From Tamarix chinensis (taxonomy: Eukaryota; Streptophyta; Magnoliopsida; Caryophyllales; Tamaricaceae), in assembly GCA_030549775.1 (NCBI GenBank), contig CM060181.1, forward strand, positions 60,819,701 to 60,883,700: DNA of 64,000 nucleotides, given 5' to 3'. Of the stretch, positions 44,698 to 58,624 are shown piece by piece. Position numbers and translations under genes: made by a program. The first letter of the stretch is position 1. Each line of letters begins with the position of its first letter. The notes beneath the pieces were generated by a model. It was not told the DNA's origin and ran no database searches. It saw only the letters and a list, made by a program, of their open reading frames with translations.

Positions 44698-47002
44698 AGA
44701 AATTTTCTAAAAGTTTTCGGCAAGAGTGTGAGTGAGGATAAAGTACTCTAAATGGACTCGTGTTGATCTGTGAGGGTAGTCAATCAATCCGAAAGCACTC
44801 CATGATAGCCCCCTAGTGGCGGTATCAGGTCGTGTTACCAGTTACAAATGCTAAATTATTATGTTTGGTGGATATTTATATGTTATGTTCTAATTATATG
44901 TTATATTGCATTATTGTGAAATTATGAATCTAAGTGTGAAAGATGGGGTTTTGAGCATAAAAATAGCCAATTGTGGCTTAGTCAAGGCCATATTTGGCTT
45001 TTCCTTAGTTGCTTAAAATTATTCTAAGGATGTTTGAATATGTGTCATAAGTATTTAAAGTGTTAGGACAATCTTAGTTGAATTTAGAGTTTAGGTCATA
45101 TTTAAAAATTTTGACTTTGCTCTCTTCTAGAGGCATTTTCTTCCTTACAATGGGCACCTGTAAAAAATAACATCACCATTGTGGTCATTAGGTCCATTAC
45201 ATAAATGTTTCTATATAAGAAGTCTTAATTTGAAGTTGTATAACTTGAGATATGATTAAAACAAGTTTAGACTAACTTTAGGCAAAGTAAGGGGTAAAAT
45301 GCTGATTTCGGTCACCAAAGTAAAAAGGCCCTATTTGATTCTGTCCATGGGAAGTAGGGTCATGTTTTGGCAGTTTGGTTAACTTTGTTTGTGATGGTTT
45401 AGTCCTTAATAATTTAAGTTAACAAATATGGAGTTAAAATAAGCATAGAAAAACCCTAGCAGTAAATATGTTATTTTTGATGTGAATTTATAAGCTTAGG
45501 TTCTTATTTTTATACATGGTGTCACTAAGAGGTTAGTTAAGTTATGTTGAAAATTTGAGCTACTAATGAGTTAGTTTGATAGGTCAACCTAAATTAACAA
45601 TTTAAAGGATTTATAAGGGTGCTTAAAACGTTCTAATTGTTTTATGCTTCATCCTTGTGTGGTAGGGCCTCAAGTTAACTTCACTAATGTTCTAAATGTA
45701 ACATTGGATTATTAGGGTTAATTAAATATTTGGATTAGGAATTTTTTAGAGCTTTAACTAATTATACAAGATTAACCTGTGTTGTGTGCTTGATTGTCTT
45801 AAGCGATAACCTAAGTGATATAGAACTTATATCCATATTCAATGCACTCTATATTGTTAAATAATTGGATTAGGAACTAATCAAATTTATCCTAACCTTA
45901 TCACTTATCACTTGTTTAGCAATCGTGAGATGTTCAACCCTAGAAATAGAAGTAAATGTATGGTTTAACATAGGGTTGGAATGAATTCATCTACATGCTA
46001 AGTGTGACATCTTGTTGATGAGTGTTGACTATCTTCAATAATAAGACATTAATTATTAAAGGGAAGGAATCACATGAGTAAGGATTGAGTTTGTTACTAT
46101 GAGTGATCAATTATTTACACGGTTCGTTTGAAACTATGGCAGCCCTAGTCTACTCTATATGTGTCCATTCCATTGGCTTGTAAAGGATATGCATACTTAA
46201 GGATTAGCGGTGTATTAATGTTACCTAGGAGAGTTATGCCCTGGAAGGTAGTTTTATGCCCGTCTCCATTCCACCAGATGTAAAAGTGGTTCCCAAGTGC
46301 GTTGTGCCCTAGAACATCACGTTTACGCCAATTCTATTCATCTCTTGAGTACTCAATGTGATTAATATGATGTGTTTGATCACTAAAGTAAAGATAATAA
46401 CCTGTAGTATTTTAGTATTGTTATTATCTTATATTACCTGTGATCTAGTGCCCTATTGCATGTTAATCTTATCTTACCATGTATCAACGTGTAAATGTTA
46501 TGCTCTTAGAATAACTTAGCTTACCAGTATGTTGCATACCAACACCAATTGTGGCACTCTAATGATCCCAGTTGATTTGGGGGAGCATACGCATTTGCGT
46601 ATGATGTTATGCAAGACTCTTGATGATGAGACTGTTGATCCTTTTGGTTATCTATCTATTGTTGAGTGATCTTATTCTATGGATCGGGAGTAGAGTCACC
46701 GTTATCCGATGCTAATTATTTGGATCTAGATACCCTTTTTGGACTCTTAGGTCCCATATTCCCTTTTGTTTTCTTTTGAACATATTTATTTTAAGTGTAT
46801 CTCCTAAAATTGTATTTTCGCTAATTTATGTTATTATCTCATTTTATCTCTACATCTGTTGAAAGTTATCGTATTTCTTAGCATTGTACTTAATATGAGA
46901 ATGGTAAGGAACCAGACTTGTGTTAAGTGTTGTGGTAACACCCACTATATATTAGCTTCCTCAAAAAAGAAAATTTTCATTAGTAAATTTTGGGGTGTTA
47001 TA

Positions 47003-48935
47003 TTTAAAAAGTGCATTTTGAGGGAAAAGTATGAATCCTCAAGAAATATTGGGTCGTGATAATTAATGATGAAATGTGCAACTAAATTAAGCTAAAAATG
47101 TGTTATGTTCTTTTAGAATATGTTCCATTGTGGTAGGATAAAGATTTATGAGCTTGATCTACATTAAAATGACTGTTTGATGCTTTTAAAGGGTAACTGA
47201 TAGACTTGTTAGGTCAAACTGATTCACTAGTTTCTAGAATAATGGATTGGTTGGCCTAAACCATCAAATGGTTGGCCTATAGAGACCTTGGCCTTGCTCT
47301 CTATTGAAACACATTCAATTGTTGGCTAGAACCAATAAACTAGTCAACAAAGAGTTGAATGGTTTGCCTATACTGATCAACAAATTTAAAGAAAAGTAAG
47401 GTTTTGTCAAGAAAAACCAATAGATTGGTTAACCTAAATCGATCAACTCATTGGTGTAACCCATTGAATGGTTGGACTGAAACTATAAACTTGGTAGATT
47501 GTGTGGTTTTGTTCTTCTTAGTAGGATATGCTTCAAGACTATGCATGGGATTGTTATATCGCTAACTAATCGATAAAGTGGATGTATTACCATGGATCAA
47601 TGACCTACTGAATACATTAAATGGAGCGTCATTTATGACACAATCAATATATGTGGTAATGGCTGAAAAGGTGTACCACATATAAAACGTGATGATTCTT
47701 GAGAAATAAGGTGTTGAAATAAGGAACATGTTTAAATGGAATAATATACTCGGAATGATTGATATTGGAAAAGCACAATGGAAACCATACACATGGTTGG
47801 GGGGATGGAAAGGATTAACATGGAAGAAATATGTTATCGTCTTGCTTGTTCTGTATATGGGCCTAGTATGATCATGCAACCTCTAAATAATGTATTAGTC
47901 ACATAAAGAAAAATACAATCGAGTTCTGTATGGGTTTGGGTTACCCGATCCTCGATTAACTACTAAGGTTAGTCTGCCTTTAGGATTTAATTGTTGCATT
48001 TGGGCTTTGCCTTTAGGTGGGATCCTAGTAGATCTTGGTGCCTTACCTATTCTTGACAATGATGATGTCCTTTGTGGTTTGTTTCAGCCTTAACTATTGT
48101 CTCTTATTCTGGGCTTTGGCTTAGACTTTTGTTCATTATGGTTATTTGCTTTAGCTTAGACTTTATGTCCCTTAGTTTGGATAGTCTTCCATGGTATATA
48201 AGACCATGGGGGAATGCATAGTCTATCACTCGATGATGAATAATTATATAATCATTGAAATGAATGGTTGGATAGAAATATTGATAAAATTTGGAATAAA
48301 TACTTGGATAATGAATTAAATGAATAACTCAATGATGACCTGAAAAAGTAGATAGATAAGAAATAGTATAACCTAATTCATCAAGCAAGTTAGAGAATAG
48401 ACCCTAGTGTTCATCTGGAATAATCTACTTAGCATAAGTGTGTAACTACATATGATATTGTACTAAGAAAATAAGCATGATACAATTTGAACTCCTGAGA
48501 TATGTATGATAGTGAATCCTAATGCATTACTACACTTATTCACATGGCACTGGCATGGCCCATGTTAAGTATGATTTCCATGTTATTATAGAACATGATA
48601 TGGTTATGACTTCCATTATGGAGTTATCTTACTTAGTACGTAGTATACTGATATAGCTGTTTGCTCAATCACCTGCTCATACCCGCAACCAAAAGGCCCT
48701 ATGCTAGTTTTTGGGGATGGCTAGTAGTGCTCCTAACTCAACTTAGGTTTGACGCTTGAGAGGGTAGACATCCGGAAGGTTTTGTAGGGACCTTGATGGA
48801 CTATGATTTTTGGGCCACGCCCTAACTTGTTTTCTACCATTATAGTCTTATGATCTTAACTTATTATTCTCCGTGTATTTGAGTACATTATGAACCATCA
48901 AGATCTTATGTTCTATGCAATCCTATAAATATATA
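47003..48935 (+). mobile_element. Second copy of chromovirus LTR (A2), end lost
   Basis: Homologous to the split LTR A1 along its whole length, and placed downstream of the chromovirus interior in the right polarity, so probably its 3' LTR. It lacks the last 200-odd bases, including the GGGGTGTTATA end. ACTAGT/GATCAACT-like phrases lie at 47200-47480. The 105-codon minus frame at 47562-47879 matches nothing I know. Confidence 0.65.
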
Positions 48936-50430
48936 TGAGATGTTGAGTAAGTCCTTTTCATGAATATTAGAGTAAATAGTTATAATATGATGGTCTATCG
49001 TTACTAAGGATAAGGTATAGACATAAATTGGAAACCAATATTCCAACTTTCGTAGAATTTTCTTCGTTTTCTCTAATGAAACTCACATCCATCATGAGTT
49101 ATAATGGCCCAAGCAACTCCTAGCCTACATTTGGCTTGTTAGGACATGTTCACATGTCATTTAGGATATCATATTTATTTGAGGAAGAGTTTATCCTCTT
49201 CAATACTAGGAAATAATGTTTTATAGAAAAATTAAGTTGTTTTTTTTCCCGTAATGTGTACAAGGAGCTAGGCATCACCTATTTCATAAAATAATCAATG
49301 ACCACAATGATAATGGGTTGGAGCTCAACTCTTGGCACATTTTGAGCAGCTGTAATTTAATCATATCTTAGTTCCATTTGTACCTATGACAAGGGGCCTA
49401 AATATGTCTTTGCCCCAACATTTTGAGCAAATGTAATATTTTTTTTTGCAATGTTGACATCAATAAACAATTTCTTTAGTAGCTCAATATATTGTCATAT
49501 TCCAAAAAAAAAGATAAATGGAAAACATCCTAAAAGCCAGATGCTATGTATGTTTTGTGAATTGAGGGATTCTAATGGAATAAGAATATAAGTGAAAAAT
49601 TAGAAGATACCAAGGGCATAATAGGGAGGATAGAGCCAAAGTAAGAAATTTGTATTATGATTTCAAATGGCTAAAAAGAATACATTACTATCTATATGGC
49701 GAGGAGGAGAAGTGAAAATATTTTTCCATCGAAGACAATAGATGGACATGTTTTATATAAGGAGCTCACCCAATGAATGAGTATATATGCTAACTATCTA
49801 AGACTAGCCCTACAAATGCATTATAGTCATAAGGTTGTCCATTTTAGCACCAAGGTTTGATTAGTGGATACAGTAGACTTATGGGATAATAGAGGATCTT
49901 CATATACAATTTCTATGGTCGAGATTATTCTTGGTGAAACTACTAAGGCGTTATAGTTTAGTGTGGCATATGTAGTTAGTTAGGCTATGAATCATTTGAG
50001 TATCATCATTGGTAGGATCTATTCCACTAGTAGAGACCACTGGTACCCAAGCGGTAGGCCTATTAGTAGTGGACCTACTAACCATAGTTGTACTAGCAAT
50101 AAAGGGAACCTGTTAAAGCTAGTGTAAAACCTTGGGAGGTTAAGGGGAAATCACATGAGCCTCACCTTTTTCCATGGAGAGAAAGACATAATAAATATGC
50201 TAGAGGGTATCATATAGGATACCTATGAGGATAGTCAGGTGGGTATCTAAATGTTATCAGCCAGGCAGAGGGTGATTAGCTGCTTAGATATGGTTACTAG
50301 TTGATTTTCCATTCTTTCATTGCCATCACATATGTTGTTTTATTAGGTGGTATCTCTATTGTTCGTAACTACTACTTTTATTGCTATAGTTGCCTTATTT
50401 CTATTTGCTAGTGTGTCAATATATGTGATG
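48936..50430. other. Mixed, mostly unassigned repeat debris
   Basis: On the minus strand about 49370-49250 reads PIIIVVIDYFMK.VMPSSLY, an integrase-core fragment opposite in direction to its neighbours. 49990-50120 on the plus strand has a Ser/Gly/Pro-rich reading that may be a gag linker. The rest shows no recognisable feature. Confidence 0.4.
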
Positions 50431-52830
50431 TTGGTGATAGATTATATTCGACTAGGCTCTATTCTAACATAGCCATAAAGATATGAGGGGTAGATTTCCT
50501 AGTGGACATTTTTGAGATGGACATACAGGACATTGATTTTGTCCTAGGGATGGATACATTGCGGAGATATCAAGTAGTGATAGATTGCTCATAAGAGTGA
50601 CTTTTGTAGCGGAGACCTCAGTGTGCTAGGGTCTCTTATAGAATATGTAAGCCTTGACCGATGACAAAGGTTGTATATGCCCATATAATGTTTTCTTTCA
50701 TGAAGATAGGTAACCCTAATGTAATCTTTGGTGAAGATAGGTTACCTTATAAATTAATTTAGATTTTAGGTGTTGACCTTGGAGGATAATTTAGTTGATC
50801 AAGAGTTTCGTAATGTGTTTTTGAAAGGAGATACTAGGTATGCCACAGATATGTTAGATAGATTTCACAATTAAACTAGTATTTGGGGTCGAGCTAGTTT
50901 TAAAGGCACCCTATCAAATGATACTGGTAAAGTTGTGGGAGTTGAATTCATAGCTAGAGGAGTTCTTAGCTCACAGATACATTTTCCTGAGTGTGTCGCT
51001 AAAGGGAGCACCAATTTTGGATTGTGAAGAAGAAGGATGGGAGTCTCTACTTATGCATTTACTATTGGTCCTAACTAGTTGATGGTGAAAAAACCAATAT
51101 CCGCTTCTAAGGATCAATGATTTGTTCGATCATTTGCGGGGCTCTTTGATTTTCTTGAAGATTTACTTTAGTTTGGGTTGTCATCAACTTTACATCACTA
51201 AGGTAGACATTATGGCAATGACCTTTAGGACACCATATGGGAATTATGATTTAACGATGATACCTTTTGGGCTCACCAATACACGTAGTTTTTGTAGATT
51301 TGATGTTTAGGATTATCCGACTATTCCTTAATCAATTTTTGTTATTTTTTATTGATGACATTATAGTGGAGAGGATCATGGTAGAACCTTCATACTATAT
51401 TGCAACTCCTTATAGACCACAAGTTTTATGCCAAACTCTCCATATATGAGTTCTTGTTTTAGGAGGTTACATTTTGGGATCAAATGAAGAATTTTGAAGT
51501 GATCTATTGGAAGGCACCCACTACCGCTCTAAAGGTGCGTAGTTTCTTAGGTTTTACCAGATACTAGAGTTCTTTTCTTTAGAACTTCTTGAAGGTATCT
51601 TATCCCTTATCTATCTTTCGAAAGAGGACAACAAGATTTTAGTGAGATGATGCATATGTGGGAGAATTTCTAGAGTTAAAGTCATGCATAACTATGACAC
51701 TAATTTTTACTCTACCATCGAGATAAGACAAATTTGAGGTCTATAGTGATGCATCAAAGCACAAAATAGGTGTGTATTGATGTAGCATGGTAAGCTAGTG
51801 GGTTACGCTTTTGTTAATTAAAGTCATATGGTGAGAACCACGTGATGTATGATTTAGAGTGTTTTATAATAGTCTTTGCACAAAAAGATTTAAGGCACTA
51901 TCTGTATGGGATGTGGTGCAAATTATGCATGCACTCATCATAAAATGCCTCACGTATAGATTCACTAAGAAAGAGTCGAGTAAGATGTAGAGAAGATGGC
52001 TAATGTTGTTGAAGGACTATGATATCTAGTTGAAAAATAATGAGGGTAAAGCTAATGTCAATGAGGAAACGAATACATCACACTCCTTAAGTTCTTGTGT
52101 ATTGGCTAGTTAGTTACTACAAAAGCTCCATGAGTTAGGGATTCAGTTAATCTAGCAAGGTGATATGGAGGATCAGATGAGTTCTTTGACGATTACACTG
52201 ATTGTTTTTTATGCGATTCAAGCTAGGTAGCCGAGAGATGTTAATCTTGAGAGGATTGAACAAAAGATATTAGATGGTCAAAGTGAGGGTTTTTTAGATC
52301 CATGAGGATGGAAGCATTAACTATAGGGATTGGTGGTGTGAACCTTAAAGTTGTGCTAATTTGAAACAATGGATTTTTGAAGAGGGAAACTAGACTTCAT
52401 ATTTAGTTCACTCAAGAGGTGATATGTTATACAAGAACATCAAGAGGATCTACTAGTGGCCTTATATTAGGTGACTGGTAGTAGAGTTTATGTAGAGGTG
52501 CCTAACTTGTTAGAAATTCAAGATCGAGCAATAGAGGCCTACAAAGTTTTATTAGCCTTTAGATATTATAAGGTGAATGTAGGATCCCATGTCAATTTAT
52601 TTTTTAAGCAAGCTACTGAGGACTCACAATGGGTATGATACAATCTTGGTTATCATCAATAGGTTAACTATGTCTGGAACTTTACTATGAATGAAGTTTA
52701 CTTGGATTATGGATCAGTTAACTGATGCTTACATGAGGTTTATGGTGAAAAATAATTATACACCTACTGACATAGGCTCTAATAGGAATCGGAGATTACT
52801 TTTACTCTTCTTTGCGAAGTTATATGAGGT
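50431..52830 (+). pseudogene. Third gypsy interior: protease end, RT, RNase H, integrase start
   Basis: The protease-like end FEMDIQDIDFVLGMDTLRRY lies at 50512-50570. RT follows: QYPLLRINDLFDHLRGS (51099), GCHQLYITKVDIMAMTFRTP (51178), YDLTMIPFGLTNT (51247) and LFFIDDIIV with the active-site pair intact (about 51340-51370). RNase H: FEVYSDASKHKIGVY (51733). Integrase fragments start near 52500 and are cut at 52830 by an LTR insertion. Stops are frequent throughout. Confidence 0.8.
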
Positions 52831-55225
52831 TGTAATACTCGTTTCTAGAAAACCCAGATTATAATTGGTAATTATGTGTATTGGTTTTAATTATTATTTT
52901 AGGATATTTGATAATAAATATATTTGTGAATATGTTTAATATTATTAAAACTTATTAGTTATAAAATTTAATTAGGTTAAAATATGATTGAGGGTGTGTA
53001 TCAAAATAAAAACCTAGGATAGGTCGTAACTAGTGTCCATTTTGTCAAATAAATCATGTCCAGTAACCATAATTTCTACCAGGTATATTTTTTTAACCCT
53101 AAATATTCACCTAGATTTTTACCCTAACCTATTCCCTAATCTTTGTGAGAATCTATTTATCATCACCGTACTCTCTTAGCCCAATACCTTACTTCTGAAA
53201 ACCATCACCCTACACCATTTAAACTATACCTCCCCTCTCCCCTATGTTTTTGTTTCCCTATTTTATCCTCTCTTCAATGCTTGCCACCCCCTTCTTAAAT
53301 CACACAATCCTCCTCTTATTATGTTGCAAAAATCCTTGACCAAACCTATAAATCATCTACCTCACTTGAGCTCCCTCACACACAATAAGTCCTCTTGTCT
53401 CCTCATCTTAACTCCTTTCCTCCACCAATTTTTATACGATAACACCAAACCCCATTGGCCTTCTTAGCCAAAAACAAACCAAAACCATGAAACCCCCACA
53501 CCCTACACCAGCCATCATCACTAGAGCCACCCCCAACCTACACATCAACCAACCTCAGCCTTTCCCTTTACCTTCGGCCAAGTTAGCCAAAGCCTCTTCC
53601 CTTGCAGCACCATTATCCTAAGTAGCTACCCCCTCCATCTTGGCCCTTATCATCGAATCAGCCACCCTACCATAGGCCTTAGCCATCTTTACTAGCCCAT
53701 TTCCACCAGCAAAACCTAACATTCCACCCCTCCTCATTTTGGACAAAACCGTCGTAGCACCACACACCCATCTTCAACCATTTTAGCCGAATCTCTCATT
53801 TCAGTCATACCTTTTGCACTGAAGCCCTACTCCTCTTCTTTGGCCCTTTATGCTTCACTTCTCCTTCTTCCATTTTGTTGCATCATTGCTACCATTCTCC
53901 CCTCCTTACCTTTGCCCATTTTCATCATTTCCTGGAACCCTTGAGCACCAGCCATTTACACAGTTGCCACCCTCCACTCTTCTTGGCTAAAACTTCCTCC
54001 TCTATTATTAATTTTTTCCTTAGCCTTCCTCTTTCTTAATCCACCAGTTAGTAGCCCTTAATTTTTTTGGTTATTTAGGATTATTATTGTATAATATTGT
54101 ATGCTAATATATGCAAATGTTTGGATGTTAAATTCCTAGATATTTTTGGAGAGCAGTGGAGAAGAACTCTTTTATATAACCTTATATTAGCTAAATCCAT
54201 TCACTCATAGGATGGTAGAAATTATGTGTGAGCATCCTAGGAAGTTTTAGACTTAGAATCATGCTAGGGTTTTATACTTTTCGAATACTGTAGCATGTAT
54301 GATAAAATGATGAACAGATGATATGCATGATTATTGATAATTGAGATATATGCATGGTAATATTTCAAATGTTTTATGTCCACATGATTAATATTTTTTA
54401 GGGTTTCCATTCTTATCAAGTTATGATTTAAATTCCATGATATATGCCTCATGATTACTCATGCACGGAATTTAGCGTTATGATAACTCACATGGACTTA
54501 TATGTGCATGACTACAACTAGTTTTTAAAAAATTGTATTCCGATGGCCTAGGGTTAGAGATGTACTCCTAAACATGATGATAATATCCCTATTTGACTGA
54601 ATTTTAATTTTTGAAATATGTACATATATGCTGCATGAAAGATGCGATACTTAATAGTAACAGGATTAGGATTTTAGTGGGCACAACCCACTTAATGAAT
54701 GAAAAGTAGAAAATACAGTTTATCACAAAAATGCAAATATTACTTACATGCTAAAATTATTTGGAATATTATCTTTTTACTTGCCTATGATAAATCTCTC
54801 ATAATAATAATGTTTGGTAGGAAATGAATAAAATGGTGAGGCTAACATCTAAGGGGTATTTTTATAATTTTAACCTAATGTATATTATACAAATAATTGA
54901 ATGATAGTATGGCCTTAGAATTTTTGTAAGTTGACATTAGATTTAACTAGGCTTAACATTGACCTATAACATTAGGGTTTATTGAAATAACTAATAATAA
55001 AAGGAAAATGGTTAAGTATGAAAAATGGGAATTATTGTGCATTATGTGACTTATGTGATCACCTCATAAAATATTCATTACATAGAGTGATCGATCTTGA
55101 GCTAGGTATAGTTTCACTCTAGAGATTCACTATATTAAAGGTTACGTGTTCGCCCTCACTTTTGGTACACTGGTGTGTTATTGTACCCTAGTTTAAAACC
55201 CTATTCTACTCGATAGGTGACCTAC
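52831..55225 (+). mobile_element. Plus-strand solo LTR inserted in integrase, left piece
   Basis: It starts TGTAATACTCG at 52831 within integrase coding sequence. A C-rich block (53150-54060) marks it as the same kind of LTR as 1-4200. It is interrupted at 55225 by a minus-strand LTR and resumes at 58625. The flanks GAGGT and AAGGC are a weak target duplication (two transitions). Confidence 0.7.
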
Positions 55226-55302
55226 AATAACACCCCCAAAATTAGTACTTAAAATTTTATTTTGTGGAAGCGATAATTACAAAATAGTGGGTGTCACCGC
55301 CA

Positions 55303-55346
55303 CACTTAACATAAGTTTGGTCTCCTCACATTCCTTATGTCAAGTG
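55303..55346 (-). other. Inverted repeat near LTR 3' end (minus)
   Basis: CACTTAACATAAG (55303-55315) and CTTATGTCAAGTG (55334-55346) pair over 13 positions with a single exception, which is a G-U pair in minus-strand RNA. The loop is 18 bases. It sits in the same place relative to the LTR end as 4055-4100. Confidence 0.65.
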
Positions 55347-58337
55347 ATAAGGCTCAAAATAAGTCAGATAAAAATAAGTGAGAGATAAAATGATACATAA
55401 AGAAAGGTTTTGCAGATAAGAGATTCTTCATACAATAAAAATATCCAAAAAAATAAGTGACATAGGATCTCAAAGAAAACTGATCACAAAAGAGCACGCA
55501 ATGGTGCAATAATGGTTTTCCCTTACACTCATCCCTTCCACCATAATATTACAAAAATGTGGTTATAGGGGTAGGGACCCTCACTCCCTTAGTCTAGCTA
55601 GACGTTAATATAATGCTCCTCAAAATCCTTCAGCCACTGTATGCCACATATGTACTCCTCTGAAAAGTGATAGTATCAGTATGAATTCCTCATACTAAGT
55701 AAATCACAATGCCTCTACAGACATAACATACCAACATCGCACGTAACATACAAATAAGGGATTATAACCAAATGCATATGACCACATGCAAAACAACAAT
55801 TTCATAATGTGACCCTACTTTACAGTTGACAACATTAGTAAGACCAAAAATTTCTAGTAAGGGTACAGAAAAACATGCTTCGAATTTCACAACCATTTCA
55901 AGATATTAACAATCCTACTTTAAACATAATAGGGAAAGTTGTTAATGTTCCAAGCGATCCTACAATGCTCAAGCCATGCCTAATCCAATTATTATAGATG
56001 AATTATGGTGGGTGTCGAATCTAATTATGTTAAACAAGTATCAATTCTCGAGTGGAATACAATCCCATATCCAAGACAATGATCATCATGGAGGTATTAC
56101 CAAATCAAATCACTCAATTCCAAGGTAAAGCTCACCAAGGAAGCCAAATGATATATCGGTCATCCATACTAAACCTCAGCACCTAAGTCCTTAAGTACGC
56201 GTACCTCCTATAGGATGTATGGAATACCTATAGAGAAAAGGTGGCCCTTTGGCCTGAAGGCCCAACTCTACACTTGGGGGCCTATTCCGAGGCACGAGAT
56301 CCCTTTCTAACTCAAGTCTTTCTCTTTAAGTTGTTAGTGTCTTATAAAATTGAAGGTTATTATTTCAAAAATACTAAGGTCCATAACAGTTCAACTTAGC
56401 CATCAATCAATCAATCACGGGAATACAAGGGTCTCTACAATAAATCAATCATCAAATATCAAATCATAAGGACCACAAGGGTCACAATAATTCTAAGCGA
56501 ACAAGACCTAGGGTTAGGCATCATGTCATAGCCCGAATAATTATCTAATTCCAAACCATCCAATCCATTCATCCAATTTACTTTCATAGTTATTCTAAGG
56601 CCAACACTTTGGTCAACTAGTCTAGTTATTCATGTTGAGTCACATTTTTTCCCTAATGACCAAAATATCCTCCAACTTTTAACTACTATCTTTTTCATTT
56701 ACTTTAATACTAGATTTACTTTCTTAAGATATTTGTCATGAAAAGGCTAAAATAGAATAGATAACAATAAGTCATCATATAGTAATTTTTTTATTACGAT
56801 AAAAGACCATATTACCCTTACACACGGACATAATATAGTACACATATACAACTCTAGCATGCAATTCTAGCATATCATAATATTCATGCTAATTTCATGA
56901 GATAATTTTATATATGAATCATTATACACAATAATTTATGTTTCTACCCCTAGAACATGTGACACATCATAATCACCATTTAGTCATATTTGCACTCAAA
57001 ATTCAATATGCTATACGTCTAAATTTATCTAGAATATCTAAGGCACCTGTTTAACTTATTAGTAGGTTTAGTATTAGGCACGATTAGGATTTTAGTTAAA
57101 CCTTGAACCTAGACATGCATATTTTTCTCTAACTAGAATTTATATATTGTCATAAGTACATGGTTTAATTTTTAAAGCATAGCAAAGGTATGTATGAGTT
57201 ATTAGCTATTGGCATGGCAATACACATCATTTCATACTCCACACAATTCACATAGAGCGAAATATTGCATGCCACTCTTTCCTGGTAAGAAAATACAAAA
57301 CACGTGATAACATCAACTTAGCATAATTTCGTCATCCTACAAAGAATATCTACCACCTTTTCACAAAATTCTACCATCTACAAATTAGTTGGATTTACCT
57401 CCAAACTACGAAATTAATGCCACCGAAATGTACCTTCCAAGGACACTTCAAGCAAGGTTGCAATTACCTAAAATTAATAACACAGTCCACAAAATATGAA
57501 TAAATATTAGTATCTATACTAAGGTAAGATGATTAGGTAACAAAATTAATAGGAACTAGATCTAAAAATGGGCCTAGGGATTAACCAAAATCGGTGCATG
57601 GTAACACTATGAACAAAGAAAACACAAGGGAAAGGGAATCACGCTCGAGGAGAAGATAGGAGCTTGGTAGGCCTATGGGTGGTGGCACCTCGATGGCTGG
57701 CTCAGTTGTACAAATGGGGAAAGGTGGTGGGTTGTTGGTAGTGTGGTTGCTTGGCGGTTGCAAGTAGGAGAAGAATGTGAGGAGGGTTACACGAGGAGGA
57801 GAAGGGAACTAAATCAAAAAGAGGGAGGAGAGAGGGTTGCGGGTCAAAAGTAAAGAAGAGAAAAGGAGGTGGTTGGGATTGGGGCACGATGTGGTGGTCG
57901 ATGGTTGGGTAGGAGGACTGGCGTCATTAGCTAAGGCATGGGGAAGGAGGAGATGTAGGGCATACAAAAGAGGGAGAAGCTACACGATTTGATTAGGGGT
58001 TAAACAATTTAGTTGGCGATTGGTGTAGGTGTGGTTGCGTGCATAGGGAGAGGGATAGCTACATGCCAAGGGGCTAGAGGGCTTTGTTGGGTTGCTAGTG
58101 TATGTAGGTTGCGTGCAAGGAGAAGAGGGAAGGAGCTACACAGGTTGTTGGGGTTGGATGGTTTGGTTGGGCTGCTAGTATAGGTAGGGTCCACGGGGAA
58201 TGGGAAGGAGCTGCACTCTGAGATGGGGTAGGTTTTACGTTAGATTAGGTTAGGTTTAATTAGTTAAAAGGCTAGTTGAATAGTAATTAAATTAGTGGAT
58301 CATTAAATACTAATAGGAAATACTATCAAAAAACATT

Positions 58338-58446
58338 TCCTTATTATTATCATCCATATTATTACTACAACCATTATCATTATTACCATTATTATTATTC
58401 TTATGATTATCAATATTACTCTTATTATTATTATTACCATTATCTT
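58338..58446. repeat. ATT/ATC-type trinucleotide microsatellite
   Basis: Imperfect runs of TTATTA, CATTAT and ATTATTATT inside the minus-strand LTR. Confidence 0.75.
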
Positions 58447-58624
58447 TCCTCAAACTATTAATAAATTTGTCTGACTTATTAACACAATTTAGTAAATATA
58501 GCCTTACTCATAACAATAAGAAACTAGGCCCTAAAATGATTCTATGATTAATTACATACACTAATCAAAATTTTAAGTTTAGGTATCTATCTTGGGATTT
58601 AATAAAACATTGTATTACACCTAT

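Larger units (their letters stand above)
44086..44840 (+). mobile_element. Cassandra TRIM retrotransposon with 5S-like LTRs
   Basis: A complete miniature element of 755 bases: LTRs 44086-44390 (TGTAATACCCC...GGGTGTTACA) and 44538-44840 (TGTAATACCG...GTGTTACCA), a 147-base interior, a primer-site relic ATTGCTATCAAAG (44391-44403, compare TTGGTATCAGAGC), a purine stretch AAGTGAGGGTGAA (44525-44537) and flanks GTTAA/GTTAC as a one-mismatch target duplication. Each LTR contains a 5S-rRNA-like segment. These are the defining traits of Cassandra, a non-coding element that depends on other elements for its enzymes. The LTRs are clearly diverged, so it is not recent. Confidence 0.93.
43005..47002 (+). 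mobile_element. Ty3/gypsy LTR (B), carrying a Cassandra insertion
   Basis: It ends TTTTGGGGTGTTATA at about 47002, preceded by TTAAGTGTTGTGGTAACACCC, the same end structure as the other plus-strand LTRs. A decayed unit of the CCGGTCCACCGG-type array is at 46260-46330. No primer site follows; LTR A2 begins instead. The left boundary is a guess based on where integrase-like reading stops. No genes are seen; frame 46859-47059 is not convincing. Confidence 0.5.
55226..58619 (-). mobile_element. Minus-strand solo LTR nested in the plus-strand solo LTR
   Basis: On the minus strand it starts TGTAATACAATG at 58619 and ends TTTTGGGGGTGTTATT at 55226. The flanks are CCTAC (55221-55225) and CCTAT (58620-58624), a one-mismatch target duplication, with no interior. 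The G-rich part 57600-58200 is the C-rich block of this LTR seen from the other strand; frames there (57581-57887, 58009-58194) are proline-rich by-products. A microsatellite lies at 58338-58446. Confidence 0.82.

Noticed and set aside
47562..47879. 105-codon minus-strand frame
   Set aside because: Lies in LTR A2; the matching position in A1 (29523-29771) also has a diverged open frame, but both are low-complexity and unlike any family I know.
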